NCBI GenBank assembly: GCA_020881915.1
Contig: JAJFPB010000008.1
Span: 62,001 to 126,000 of the forward strand
Length of the DNA stretch: 64,000 nucleotides
Source: Paramyrothecium sp. XJ0827
Lineage: Eukaryota > Ascomycota > Sordariomycetes > Hypocreales > Stachybotryaceae
Direction of reading: 5' to 3'
Shown here: positions 1 through 11,269 of the stretch, piece after piece
Position numbering within the stretch: the first letter of the stretch is position 1
Layout: every line of letters starts with the position of its first letter
Program-made: the position numbers and the translations under genes
Notes under the pieces: generated by a model
What the model was told of the DNA's origin: nothing
The model's input: the letters and a program-made list of their open reading frames with translations, nothing else
Database searches by the model: none

Positions 1-831
1 GGATTGGAGGCGGCGCTGGCCCAGGCGAGGGACGTTGCCGGTCTGGAGCCGCTCGCGCTCACGCCGTCGTCCGCCGAGCCCTCGGCAACCACCCCTGCCT
101 TCTCCGCGCCCTCCTCCTCGTCCCCCGCCGTGGTCGACCCGGACGCCGCAGCGGCCGCCTGCCCGACCGCGGGCGCGCCCGGCACCTCGGACCCCGTGCG
201 CCTCGTCCAGCCCAACTCGCCCGCGCCGTACCTCGACGACGGGCTGACCACGCTCGCCGGCGTCCTCTCCTGGGCCTGCACCAACTACACCGTCTCGCTC
301 TGGCGCACCATCCACCGCGGCGGCGCCACCACCCAGCTCGAGGACTTCGTCGACGAGCACATGTTCGGCGCCCTCCGCCTCATGACCGACCAGGCCTACC
401 TCGCCTCCCTCGCCCAGGCCCGCCTCACCGACCGCGCCGGCAAGGGCTGCGTCTTCCGCCGCCTCGGCAGCCTCGCCGACGTCGACGCCCTGCGCGAGCG
501 CTACCGCAAGATCACCGCCGCCCCGAGCTCCCAGGAGCAGCTGGGCATGATCGGCAAGCCCGAGCTGTGGCGCTCCGCCCGCGACGTCGAGGACCACCTG
601 CGCCACCAGGCCACCCCCGAGGAGTTCGCCCGCGTCCGCGCCGCCGTCCAGGGCCGCTCCGGCGACTACGACGTGCTGTGCGTCGGCCGCCTCCTCGTCG
701 GCCTGTGCGGCAACTTCGTGTGCTCGCCCGACGGGCCGCGGTGGCACGCCATGTTCATGACCATGGGCATCGGGCTGATGCTGCGGAGGCTGCGGGGGGA
801 GTCGGTCATCGACGTCCCGCCTCCGTCGTGA
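1..831 (+). CDS. Unrecognised protein, 5' truncated by window edge
   Basis: An open frame runs uninterrupted from the first base to a TGA at 829-831, so this is the C-terminal part (about 276 codons) of a gene that begins outside the window. The first ~75 residues are a low-complexity Ser/Pro/Ala/Thr-rich linker; the rest looks folded, with a Trp/Thr-rich stretch (VLSWACTNYTVSLWRT), an acidic helix (LEDFVDEHMFGALRLM) and a mixed C-terminal region ending RGESVIDVPPPS. Nearly every third codon position is G or C, which fits a real coding exon in this genome and also explains a shadow frame on the same strand. It converges on the Pol III gene with 268 bp between stop codons. I recognise no catalytic motif or named domain and assign no function. 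Confidence 0.6.
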   Translation, partial: GLEAALAQARDVAGLEPLALTPSSAEPSATTPAFSAPSSSSPAVVDPDAAAAACPTAGAPGTSDPVRLVQPNSPAPYLDDGLTTLAGVLSWACTNYTVSLWRTIHRGGATTQLEDFVDEHMFGALRLMTDQAYLASLAQARLTDRAGKGCVFRRLGSLADVDALRERYRKITAAPSSQEQLGMIGKPELWRSARDVEDHLRHQATPEEFARVRAAVQGRSGDYDVLCVGRLLVGLCGNFVCSPDGPRWHAMFMTMGIGLMLRRLRGESVIDVPPPS

Positions 832-1099
832 AGGTGGTGGAGGCCAGGAGGAGCTGGCACACGGAACGTAGTCTGGCGGAATACCCTAGGAGCGAGGGCC
901 TCTCACAACAGCACAAGGCGGGCCTGGCCTTCATAGGCAAGGCAAATCGAACAGTTCAGATACCCAATATACGATTGTAATCCATTTTTGAAATAACTAC
1001 CTGTCCCTATGCTCCATGTACCAGAAACTAGGCAATAAATCGTACATAATGCCCTCCCCCCTTTCGCCGTCATTTTCATAAGACAAGGACCCCGGGAAT

Positions 1100-4000
1100 C
1101 TACTGCGCCCTGCGCGCCTGCTTCTTCGTCTCCGTCTCGGCCTTCCACGCGTCCTCGAACAGCGTCCGCTTCTGCGACAGCTCGCCCGGCCGGATGCCCA
1201 ACCGGCGCACCACCTGGAACGCGCCCGTGCCGACGCTCATCGTCTGGCCCATGATGATACCCTCGCTGACGCCCTCGATCAGGTCCGTCTTCATGCCCGC
1301 GGCGGCGGCGAACAGGTGGTCCGGCGTCTTCTCGAACGACGCCAGGTGCAGCACGCTGTCTCTCATCTTGGACAGCCCGAAGCGCGTGATGCCCAGCACC
1401 TCGCCCTTGAACGTCATGACGTCGGCGAGGAGCTGCATGTGCCGGGGGTCGATGCCCATGTCGCCCATGACGACGCCGATCTCGTCGGCGATGGACGTGC
1501 GCGCCGCCTCGATCCCGAGCACCTCGAGGCACTCCATGACGCTGTTGGACCGCACCTTGGTGCCGATGACGCCCTCCGTGTTCATGCACGAGCGCAGCCC
1601 GTAGCCCTCGACCAGCACCTTGTGCGTCAGGGTGTCGCTCGTCTCGATGAGCGCTCGCGAGGCGTCGGGGTAGCCGCAGATGGGCACGCCCGGCAGCTCT
1701 CGGCGGAGGAACCCGGCCCTCAGCAGCATGTCGCCCGACTCGTCGGCGCCGGCCTTGGCCCGGGTCGTGCGCTTCGCGGGCAGGTCGCTGGAGTCGCGGA
1801 CGCGGACCACGATCTTGTCTCCGTTAATGGCAAGGTCGTCCACCGGCACCTTGAGCTTCCTCTGCTTGCAGATGGCCTCGGCAATGTCGTAGACGCCGAT
1901 GCCCAGGTGCATGTCCGACAGGGCCTGCATGTCGATCTGCAGGATCACGTTGCCTTGGTCCGCGCGCCACTCGTCCTCGACGAAGCGAAGGACGTCGGAC
2001 ACGTACGTCTTCTCGATACGGGCCTTGACCACGCGCGCCGCCTCGATCTGCTTGTCGTTGAGCAGCGGGCAGGTGATGACCGGGGTGCTGATGGTCTTGG
2101 ACGCGTTGATGATCTCCTTGATTCGGGGTACACCCTGAGTAATACTCATACCGGCGACACCAGCGAAATGGAAGGTCTTGAGCGTCATCTGCGTGCCGGG
2201 CTCGCCGATGGACTGGGCGCCGACGGCGCCGACGGAGTGGCCGGGCTCGACGTGGGCCTTTTTGTACTTTTCCAGGCACAGCTTGATGAAGTACCGGAGA
2301 GCCGTGGCCGACACCTTGGCCGTGCGCTCCGAGTGCTGCTGGGCCGCGTGGGCCATGACCTCGGCTTCGTCCTCGACGCCGGCGAGCTTGCGCACCTGGG
2401 CCAGCTTCGAAGCCAGCTTGCCGACGAAGTTGGTGATCTCGCGGAGGAAGTTTCGTCCGCCCTCGTGCTCGTCCACGCCGTAGTTGGTCTGGTCCTCGTA
2501 ATCGAGCTCCTCGTCGTGCAGCAGGCCCTTGCGCAGGTACCGCTTGCGCTCCACCGTGATCATCGACTCGCAAAAGTCCCGAATCTCCTTTGGCGTCAGC
2601 GAGGGCTCGTTGTTGTCCAGGGTGGTCGTCTCGGCGTGGAGCCAGGTGCGCGCAAAGTTGACGGGTCCGGCGTTGGCCTCCATGTCCACGGGGTCGAGGT
2701 TATCGGCGCCAAACAGGAACTGCACAATGGTGCCGCCCGACGTTCGCACCGTGTTGTCGTACTGCGTCGACAGATCCTCCAGCGACTTCATCAGCCGTCG
2801 CGACATGTAGCCGGTCTCGGCAGTCTTGACAGCGGTATCGACCAGACCTTCTCGGCCGGAGATGGCGTGGAACAGGAATTCCGTGGGGGTCAACCCGGTG
2901 TAGAAACTGTTCTTAACGAAACCGCGCGACGGCGGCTGTCGGGCGTTCTTGTGGAAGTGGGGAAGACTTCGATCCTGGAAGCCGTCTGCGACTCGCTTGC
3001 CGCCGATAATCTGCTGCCCGACCAGGGCCACCATCTGCGCGACGTTGATGTCGGAACCCTTGGATCCGGACTTGGCCATGACCAGCGGGGCGTTGTTGCG
3101 GCTGAGCGTGTCGACACAGTACGTACCGGCCTGCTGCCGGACCTTGCTGAGGATGCCGGAAATGGAGTTCTCGAGCGTCTGCTCCATGTTGCAGCCGGGG
3201 GCCTTCTCCAGCTTGCCCTGCTTGAACGTCTCGATCAGGTCGTCGCACTTGTTGTAGGCCGTCGACACGAGCACCTCCTTTTCGACGTTGAGGCTCTCGG
3301 GAGGGAAGACGTCTCCGACGCCGATGGAGAAGCCGCGGTTGGTGAGCGTGCGCGCGCAGAGCTTCGCCAGGCGGTTCATACAGGCCGCGGCCTCGTCCGG
3401 GCCAAAGTCTCGCAGGATCACGTAAAAGATGGAATCCTTCTTTCCGGCGCCCACAGTGTTCTTATCCATGCGGCCGCACATGACTTCCGAGTTCCGCACC
3501 ACGAGCCAGCTGTCCGTCGGGTCCATGTCCGGAGCCTGGCCCGGACGCGCCTTGTAGATTTTGCACTTGGCGTCGAGGTTGATCCTGACGGGCGACTCCT
3601 TGTTCGGCCGGATCATGACGTTGAAGATCTGCTTGCCCGTCCACAGGGCCTTGGGCGCGAGGATGGCCGGCGGCGGCACGTCGAGGTGCGTGAAGCCCAG
3701 CAGCATGTGGTTGCAGATGTAGGTGAAGGACTTGCGGTCGAAGAACATGTCCTTGCTGCTCAGCAGGAACGCCGCGGTGATGAAGTCCTGGGTGGCCGCG
3801 ATGATGGGCTCTCCGTTCTTGGGGGTGATGAGGTTGTTCTTGACGCCCATGAGGTTGATGGCTTCCGCGCGCGCCTCCTCCGTCTGCGGGACGTGGAGGT
3901 TCATCTCGTCACCGTCAAAATCGGCGTTGTAGGGGTTGCACACGCACTCGTTGAGTCGGAACGTCCTCCACGGGCGGACCTTGACGAGATGGCTCATGAT

Positions 4001-5580
4001 ACTGAGCTTGTGGAGCGAGGGTTGACGGTTGAACAGGACAATATCGTTGTCTTCCAGATGTCGTTCGACAATGTCGCCGAACCTAAGATCACGCGCAATA
4101 TAATCGCGGTTGCCAAACTTCAAATTCGTCTTGTATTCGCTTCCGTCCTCGTCCTTTTTCCTCACCGTTTGCGCTCCAGGCCACACGTCGGGGCCGTTGC
4201 GAACGCACTGCCTCAGCTTTTCGATGTTCTGTCGCTGGACCATCTCCGGGTACGTCAGGTTCTTAGCCACCAGCTGCGGCACAGCCACCTGCTCGATGCT
4301 GAGGTTTGGATCTGGGGAAATGACGGTACGGCCGGAGAAGTCGACTCGCTTTCCGGACAGATTACCGCGGAATCGGCCCTGCTTGCCCTTCAGGCGCTGA
4401 CAGATGCCTCGTGCCGACTTTCCAAAGCCAGGCTGCTGCAGTCCCGGTACGTCGCTGTTGACGTACATGGCGATTTGCGTCTGCAGGTACTCCCACTGCT
4501 CCATGATGGTCTGCAAGGACGAACCCTTCTGCAGGGCGGAGCGGATCATGCCGCTCACCCACACGATATCCGCAAGCTTCGCAGTGAGGTCGTCTTCGTT
4601 GCTCGAGGTGTCCTGCACGACGGACGGACGGATACAGACGGGCGGAGCTGGGAGGAACTGCCAGATGAACATTTCCGGTCGACCCTCGGTGGGATCAAGG
4701 CCCAAGAGCTCGCAGTCGGTCGGGCTGATGGACTTGAAGAGGTTGAGCACCCTCAGGGGGTTCAGGTCCTCCATGGCCTTGCGCAAGTGCTTGTCCAGCT
4801 CGGGGTTCTCGCGGCGCGCCTCCACAAAGGACGCATCGAAGCGGATCTTGCTCTCGGGCGGCACCTTCTTGACCGAGGTGGACTTGTTGTAGAAGGAGAA
4901 CTTGTCGTGGGCGAGCTTCAGGACGCCCGTCTTGCGCACCTGGCCGTTGATGGAGCCGCAGTAGGGGCACGTCCTCGCCTTGCGGCACTGCTCGTTGATG
5001 CGCTTGCAGATGGCCGTCCGCCGCATGTTGTCGATGTGCGGCCGTCGCAGCTCCTTGAGGAAGGACCGTCGATCGTGCTCCTCGAGCAGCACGCGGCCGC
5101 AGTCCTTGCAGATCTCCTGGAGGATGGACATGATGAAGCGCAGGTAGCCGACGTGGAAGGCGGGCAGCGGGAGCCTCACGTAACCGAAGTGGCCGGTGCA
5201 GTTAGCAAGCGGCTCCTGGCACGTTTCGCAACGGCCCTGCTTGCTCGAGATACCCTAGCGTGGCCGTCAGGTTAGTTGCTGCCATTGTGCAGGCCGAGAC
5301 TCGGGGCAGGGACAAGCTCACCAGGCGGGAGTCGAGAGGGCCATGGGGATAGGCGGATCGGTTCTTCTCAATGTCGTACAGCAGGCGGTTGGAAACCTCA
5401 ATGACCGCCTGGTTGGCGACATGCTGGTTGGACCTAGATTGAGTCAAACGGTCAGCGAAGCTGCTCGCCGGGCCGCGACCACAGGGCTTCTCACTGGATG
5501 CCAAACTTGATGCCCCTGAAGCGCTTCGGCAGCTTGTCGACAAGCTGCTGCTTGACGGGGTTATCGACTGCGGAAGCCAT
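1100..5580 (-). CDS. rpc1: DNA-directed RNA polymerase III largest subunit RPC1
   Basis: Largest, catalytic subunit of nuclear RNA polymerase III, which transcribes tRNA, 5S rRNA and U6 genes. Exons 5495-5580, 5322-5433 and 1100-5254 (introns 61 and 67 nt) join in frame to 1450 aa, close to the ~1460 aa of the yeast protein. The start is the first ATG and opens MASAVDNPVKQQ. The clamp zinc site is visible at C75, C78, C85 and H88, with a further CxxC at 115/118. The active-site NADFDGD motif lies at about residues 509-515, its three aspartates binding the catalytic Mg2+. The bridge-helix/trigger-loop region follows (GEPGTQMTLKTFHFAGV). Pol III rather than Pol I or II is inferred from the KVPPESKIRF segment and overall similarity. 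The long open frame on the opposite strand is a GC-driven shadow. Confidence 0.97.
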
Positions 5581-6335
5581 GGCTACGGCGCGCAATGCAT
5601 ATCAGGACGGTCCGGGGACGTCGTTCGGCTTCGTCGGTCGCGAGGCGGCGGCGGCGGCTGCCGTCAGGGTCCAGAATGGCTCGAAGTATGTGTGGTCAGA
5701 CTTTCGGTCACTCGAGGCAGTGCGCTCGCAGCGCCGTGGTCCGAGGGTGCGTTTTGAGCTCGTGGATGGCGGCGTTTGTGGTAGGGTGAAATTATGGAAA
5801 AGAGTCAACCGGGTGGACGAAGTTTAAGGTGGGGGTCCTGGCACTCTGCGAAAATCTTCAGGCGGGCTGGTCATGCCCCGCCGCGCTACTGCCACTCCCT
5901 GTAGGTCACCGACGCAAGGCATGTACACCTGCAGGTAGCTTGTTCGGGGACGAAGTACCGACGTACCGGCCTGACAGATGACGTCTGGCCAGCTGTTGAG
6001 GCTGGGATTGAACGGATTGGATTAACACAAGATTGGTAAGTCTCAGCATCGACCTGAGAATTAAGCCATTTAGAAAACATGAACTTGACGCCGCGCAGCA
6101 CTGTGGGCGTTGCATCTGCTGTCGCTGTCTCGGTGGACCGACCCGGAGAAGTGGGGCCGAGAAACCGCGCTTCGGCCTCCAGTAAGACGACATGGGACTT
6201 GGCATCAGGCAAATAAGTCCATCGTAACAACCTCATGTTAATGCAACTCATAAATCGTAAAATACGCTAAAAATGCCCATGCATGCTCAGTAAGCCCTGT
6301 ATGCCCATGCTGCCGAACACCGAATATGCACTGCT
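5581..6335. other. Intergenic, upstream of rpc1
   Basis: The stretch holds the 5' flank of the Pol III gene and the 3' flank of the hydrolase-CorA gene, both on the minus strand. Short overlapping frames are present on both strands, but none has a recognisable motif or a plausible splice structure. I see no RNA gene or repeat in it. Confidence 0.5.
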
Positions 6336-9300
6336 TCACACCGTCCTTCCCCTGACCTCTTTCTCCTTCTTGCCTTTCGACAACGACTTGGCCCGCGTCA
6401 CGTTCTTCTTGTTCACCTGCGGTATCTGGTAACCCCTCTCCCTTTCCAGCCGATGACGCTCCCAGAAATCGCTCGCCTCCTTGACTAGTCTGGCCTTTCC
6501 TTCGCGGTCCTCGTTGGCCGGCTTCTGCTTCCGCCGTTGTCGCTGTCGTAGTCGCAGCACGACCGCCCTGGCGACTGGCCGCCAAAACGTCACATACAAC
6601 CAATTGATTATCATGGCGTAGAGCTGTCCGAGCAGCGAGAACAGCCACCGGACCGTTGTGCTCCATGCGACAACAAGCGCCCCCACGATAAGAAGGGCAC
6701 TCGACGGCAGAGCGATGGCCCCGATGGTTCGCAGGGCGAGGTTATCTCCCCCAGCCCACTCCTGCGTATTCATGCCAAAGAAACTCGTAAAGAAGCTCAG
6801 AGGCAGGAATATGACGGTAAATGTGGTGAAAATCATAACACTGCGACCCTGTGCGCTCGCAAGATCTGCGTGGAACCGGCTTAGTCGCACCTCGTCCACC
6901 TGGGCCTGCCGCTGCACCATCTGCAAGAGCTTGTCGTAGTCGTCTCGTGTATTCCTTACACGTTGGATCATTTCATCGGCTTGGTGTCCGTATTCGCTCA
7001 GCCGCTTCAAGGCCTCACTCAGGTACAACCGTCCGTTGGCGGTCAGTTCACGCAAGTCTGGCCGTGTGTAGATGGACAACATGGCCTGGATAACTTTGGA
7101 CTGTCGCTCGAACAGATGGATGAGAATTAAAAGCTCGTCTTCGATATCCCGGAGTTCCAGTAGCGCCGATGTGTTGTTGCGGTTCTCCAGCTCGGCCCGC
7201 CGCCCTTCTTCCTTGTGCCTCGCACGGATTGAACGCTCTTTGTTCTCGACAGGCTCAAAGTCGTACGATTTATCACGTATGCCCTCTAGCCTGAACGCTT
7301 TGAGGGAGGAAGTGAGTTTCTCGTTCTGCAACAGTTAGCCTTGTCAACATGTAATGTTGCAGGTAGTACTTACAAGAACACTTATTGCTTCCTCGAATAT
7401 GCGAAATACTTCAAGATCGGGATGCGAGGAACGGTCAAGAAAGACGCTCACGGCATGAAGAGCAGATAACGCTGCCAGGTCCAGAGCATTGTCGCATTGC
7501 CGCGTGAGGTCGACGTTTACTTCGTTGAAGATGCTGTCGCGGAGATCCGCTTGCTGGTATAATGGCCCTTCGATCGGATCGCTTTCCCGCTTAGGGAAAA
7601 AGGTCACAACCGTGTCTGGATGGTTAGCACTTGTCGAATTGTGGGTTGAGCGACTTACGGGAATTGATGACCCATAACCACAGCTGGTCGACAACCAAAA
7701 CGTTTCCATCGAGCAGCTTCTCTTCTTCGGGCACGTCGTTACCGGAGTCGTTGCTGATGTTCCCAATGAGATGATCCTTCCAGCTCCCCGTTCCAGTCTT
7801 GTCTGAGGCTGCTCTGCCGCTTGATTCATCGCTAAATAAGCCTCTGCGATGGCCCGGCATGGAAACCCTCTCTTTTGTCAACTTGTACAACATCTGGTCG
7901 TCGTCCCTTGGTCGGGTATCCCGCAAGGACGGATATCCATACTGATCGATGGTTCGTCGGCAGTTGAGCGGCGGATCATGTCCAACGTACTCCCAAATCA
8001 CCTGCAACTCTAGCGAGTCTGACTTGGCCACGTGCTCTGGAATCGGACGCGAGCGTCCTTGGTGGATGCGCTCGAGGATCAGCTCGCGGCGTCGCACGAG
8101 CCGCTTGTACGTGTCGAAATGCAGATACGGTAGGAACAGGCAGGTGTACATGGCCTCGGCGATGGGAGTAGGCGAGATTGAGCGACTCAAGATAGAATGC
8201 GGACGAGGAGATACTGAGAATGTTAGGCTTGTCGAGGACCCAGGAAGCCCATACTTACATGTTCTGGGAGCAGTAAAGTAGCAGCCAGGCTTGGCAAAGT
8301 ACGCGTAGTGCTGGGAATGTCGGCCTCGCGTATGCTTCGTTGCCCAAAAGTCCTGGTTATACAGCGTCGACAGATCCCTCTTGTAGTAGACCTGTAGCGA
8401 CTCGAGGACATCCTTCACCCAAGCTGGGTTGTTGAAAGGCACGTGGATCCACACAAACTTCTTCGAGCTCATCTCCGGCTTCGCAAACGCGCGAGGCACC
8501 TCGTCCACAATTACCGTCTCGCTCGTCCGACGCTTACTGTTCTTCACAACCTTGCGAATGGCCACTACTGCCTCCGGAAGCAGAGGCGATGAGTCGAGCC
8601 CCTCGTCGTCGAGACCACCCGGCGGGATCTGATCGGTGCCGCAAGAGCTGCGGCTGCGCTGCGAGAAGGGCGGGAAGTCTCTAAATTCGAACCGCGACCC
8701 CTCGCTGCCCAGGCTAAACGAGCGACTGATGGACCGACCTATGCTTGGGCGAAGCGGCGGCGAGAGGCGATCGATCGCAAGATCCTGGTCAAAGTCGGCC
8801 CGGATGAGAGGCGAAGCTCGGCGCATCGGAGTTGAGTATCGAGTCGGCGGAGAGATGGGTCGCGATGGCGGAGTCAGCGGGCCAGCACGCACAACCTCGG
8901 GGGCAGACTCGGTTCGCCGGTCCATTCTTGCGTCCACCGGGCGGATGATCGGTGAAGTGGGAGGAGCAACGCTCGGAATGGTGCCTGCACTGATTCCTAG
9001 AGCATTGTTATCCGCCACAGTACCCTGGCCAGGAATAAGCGACGTCTTCCCCCTCGACCTCAAGAATCGGTTCTCCTCCGGAGCACCATCTACCTCGTTG
9101 ATTCTCTCACTCAAGCACTTGTCCGGACCCTTGTTGAGAAAGTCCCGAAGCGGCAGCCGCGTCGACCATGCGCGAAGCGTCAACAGCCCGTCGGGACCCA
9201 ATGGATCCTCAAAGAATCCGTGTATCTCCACATTGACCTTTTGCTTCAGATTCAACGACCAACAAGAGCCGTCCCGCGAACCCTCGTCCGCGCGCGATAC

Positions 9301-10448
9301 CTGGAAAGCGAGCTGCCGCAGGAACAAATGCAGGGTATGCACGTTGTGCCGCCCAAACGACGCAATGTTTGCGTGGTCGCTCTGGAGCGGGAAGATTCGT
9401 TCCTGGCGCATGCCCAGGATGGCAGAGCGGATCGACGTCAACGGCGCCGTGAAGTAGACGTCGCCGGAGCCGTTGCTGGACAGACGCGAGTCGATGGTCT
9501 CGTAGAAGGTCCAGACCCGGAGGTCGTGCGCGATCGTCTTGAAGTCCTCATCGACGTGCAGGAGAAGGGGGTTGCCTACCCGAAGATCGTCTGTGACCGA
9601 AGTCGGTAACGGCGCAGCCAGCTGGATTAACTTTTGGATGCTGGGTGCCAGACTGGGCATGGCAAAGTAGCTTGATCCTTGGTGCGGTGTCCCTGATCGA
9701 GTCAGCTCACGACTGAAGCAAGGGGTCCGGCCGTGCAAGACTTACCGAAGAATGCGACGCCATAGCACTCGCTCCAGATGCTCTCGAACTTCGAGCTCCT
9801 GCTCGCTTTGACCAAGGCCATCTTGACAATCAGGCCGCCGATGCTGTGCGAGATGAAAACCAGCGGTCTCGCCCGTTGCCTCCCCTCCCTGACCATGAGC
9901 GCATGCAGCTCCTGCAACAGCGCGTCCGCCAGCCGCCCCAACGTCGTCGTCCCCGACAGGCCCGGGTGCTCGTACAGCAGGATCCGCGCGCGGTCCGCCT
10001 CCCTCCGTATGCCCTGGCGTACCCACGATGGGCCTGGCCGCTCGGCATTGCCAACACCAGCCGGAACGCCGGCGTCGCGCATGGATGGGGCGCCGAAGTA
10101 GCGCCCCACTAGGCCGTCCCGCGTCCAGCTGCCGAGCGGGTTGGCCCCGGGACACGGCACGGTGACTATGTCCACGGAGGTCTCATCGTGGGTAAGTGCT
10201 CCGGCGGGGTCTATCGTGAAGCGCAGCTGCTCCTCGATATTGATCTTCTCATGCACTGGCTCATCGTCTAGGTCCAGAGTGTCGGACCCTGGGTCAAGAG
10301 GCCTCTCGTCCAGCTCGTGGCGCAAAGACGGAGGTGACAAAGGCGAGCGTCGAGCACCCGGTGGCGAACCAGCATTTACGTGAAGCGAGTCTGCGTCGTT
10401 GGTGTGGTTAAAGCTGCCGGCTGCGGTGCCAACGCTTGCTTGTACCAT
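6336..10448 (-). CDS. Alpha/beta-hydrolase (SesB/DUF676-like) fused to CorA-like membrane module
   Basis: Five exons, 9746-10448, 8259-9692, 7659-8213, 7374-7615 and 6336-7325, join in frame to 1307 aa; introns are 53, 45, 43 and 48 nt with GTAAGT-like donors. The 10448 start is the first ATG; the frame upstream offers only TTG. Residues 1-90 are disordered. About 92-360 form a serine hydrolase domain: strand plus GANPLGSWTRD, the nucleophile elbow FISHSIGGLIVK with Ser near 202, then VAFFGTPHQGS across the first splice, VWTFYET and a late SDHANI with the probable catalytic His. This order matches esterase-like domains heading many fungal NLR-type proteins. A Ser/Pro/Arg-rich linker follows, then a fungal CorA-like region (RRTIDQYGYPSLRDTRPRDDD; VVDQLWLWVINS), a helical stalk and two C-terminal membrane spans (~1142-1161, 1178-1199) separated by GMN at 1162-1164, the Mg2+ channel signature. 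Whether it transports Mg2+ or uses the module as an anchor is unknown. Confidence 0.85.
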
Positions 10449-11269
10449 TGTTCCGAATCGGTAGTTATCATGCAGGTACCCGTGAAACAATTACACCCAG
10501 CAGTATGAAGATGTAGGGAAAACCGAACAAGAACAAACACTAGTGGAAGATCTAGAATTATTTGACGATGACAAGGATCTCTTATTGTACTTTCCTCAAC
10601 TGCCGGATTTCATGAGTCAACGTTGCCTGGGAGCTCCTTCTCCGGCGAGTGTGAGCTTCTCGCAGCCGTGGCAGGACCACCCGCGGGCCGCTGCACCCAG
10701 ATGTCACCTGGTCCCTGAACCCGGTGCTGGTTGTTACGTTATTTACCTCCCGTACTCAATCAACCAGCAGGGTTAACAGGTCACCACAGCACCTTGCCGG
10801 CGCTGAATGAAACCTCAGAACTTGCTCTGCAAGGCACTCTCGGCAAACCGCACTGGCGATCGTCCTCAAGGACAACCTCAAGGACAACCTCGAGGCGCGG
10901 CGATACGACAATCGCAAGTCACGTACAAGTCACGTCAACTCGAAATACCATTCTCTATCATTTCCTAAATGCGCGACAGTCCATACACATTGTCGTGACC
11001 CGTGATGCCCGCTCTTATTGCGCCTCTCTTGGTGGGGTAGCCACTCCGCCTGACCACCCCAGGCCTCGCGCCACCGTGACCAGCGGCACATGGCATCGCT
11101 GCCTGCCCACGCCGCAAGTCATCCATCCTAAACGCCGCGCCTCAACGATTTCCTCCCAGACCAACATACACAATCTAAAGCGCGCCGAAAATGAACCCCG
11201 ACGAGATGGCTGTTACGTCACTGTCCGGACTTGTGATGCGTCCGCACGTGCCTCTTTTCCACTTCCGAC
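10449..11269. other. Intergenic, upstream of the hydrolase-CorA gene
   Basis: No supported gene. It contains the 5' flank of the hydrolase-CorA gene and the 3' flank of the cupin gene, plus the short tandem repeat listed at 10864-10891. Short frames on the plus strand (for example 10731-11294) lack motifs and look random. Confidence 0.5.
10864..10891. repeat. 12-bp tandem repeat, about 2.3 copies
   Basis: The unit CCTCAAGGACAA occurs twice head to tail and the next four bases begin a third copy before it diverges. It lies in non-coding DNA about 420 bp upstream of the hydrolase-CorA start codon. No function is evident. Confidence 0.7.

Noticed and set aside
1316..5275. A 1319-codon open frame on the plus strand opposite the Pol III subunit
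   Set aside because: It is exactly antisense to a well-conserved gene and arises from strong G/C bias at third codon positions. Composition is biased and no motif is present.
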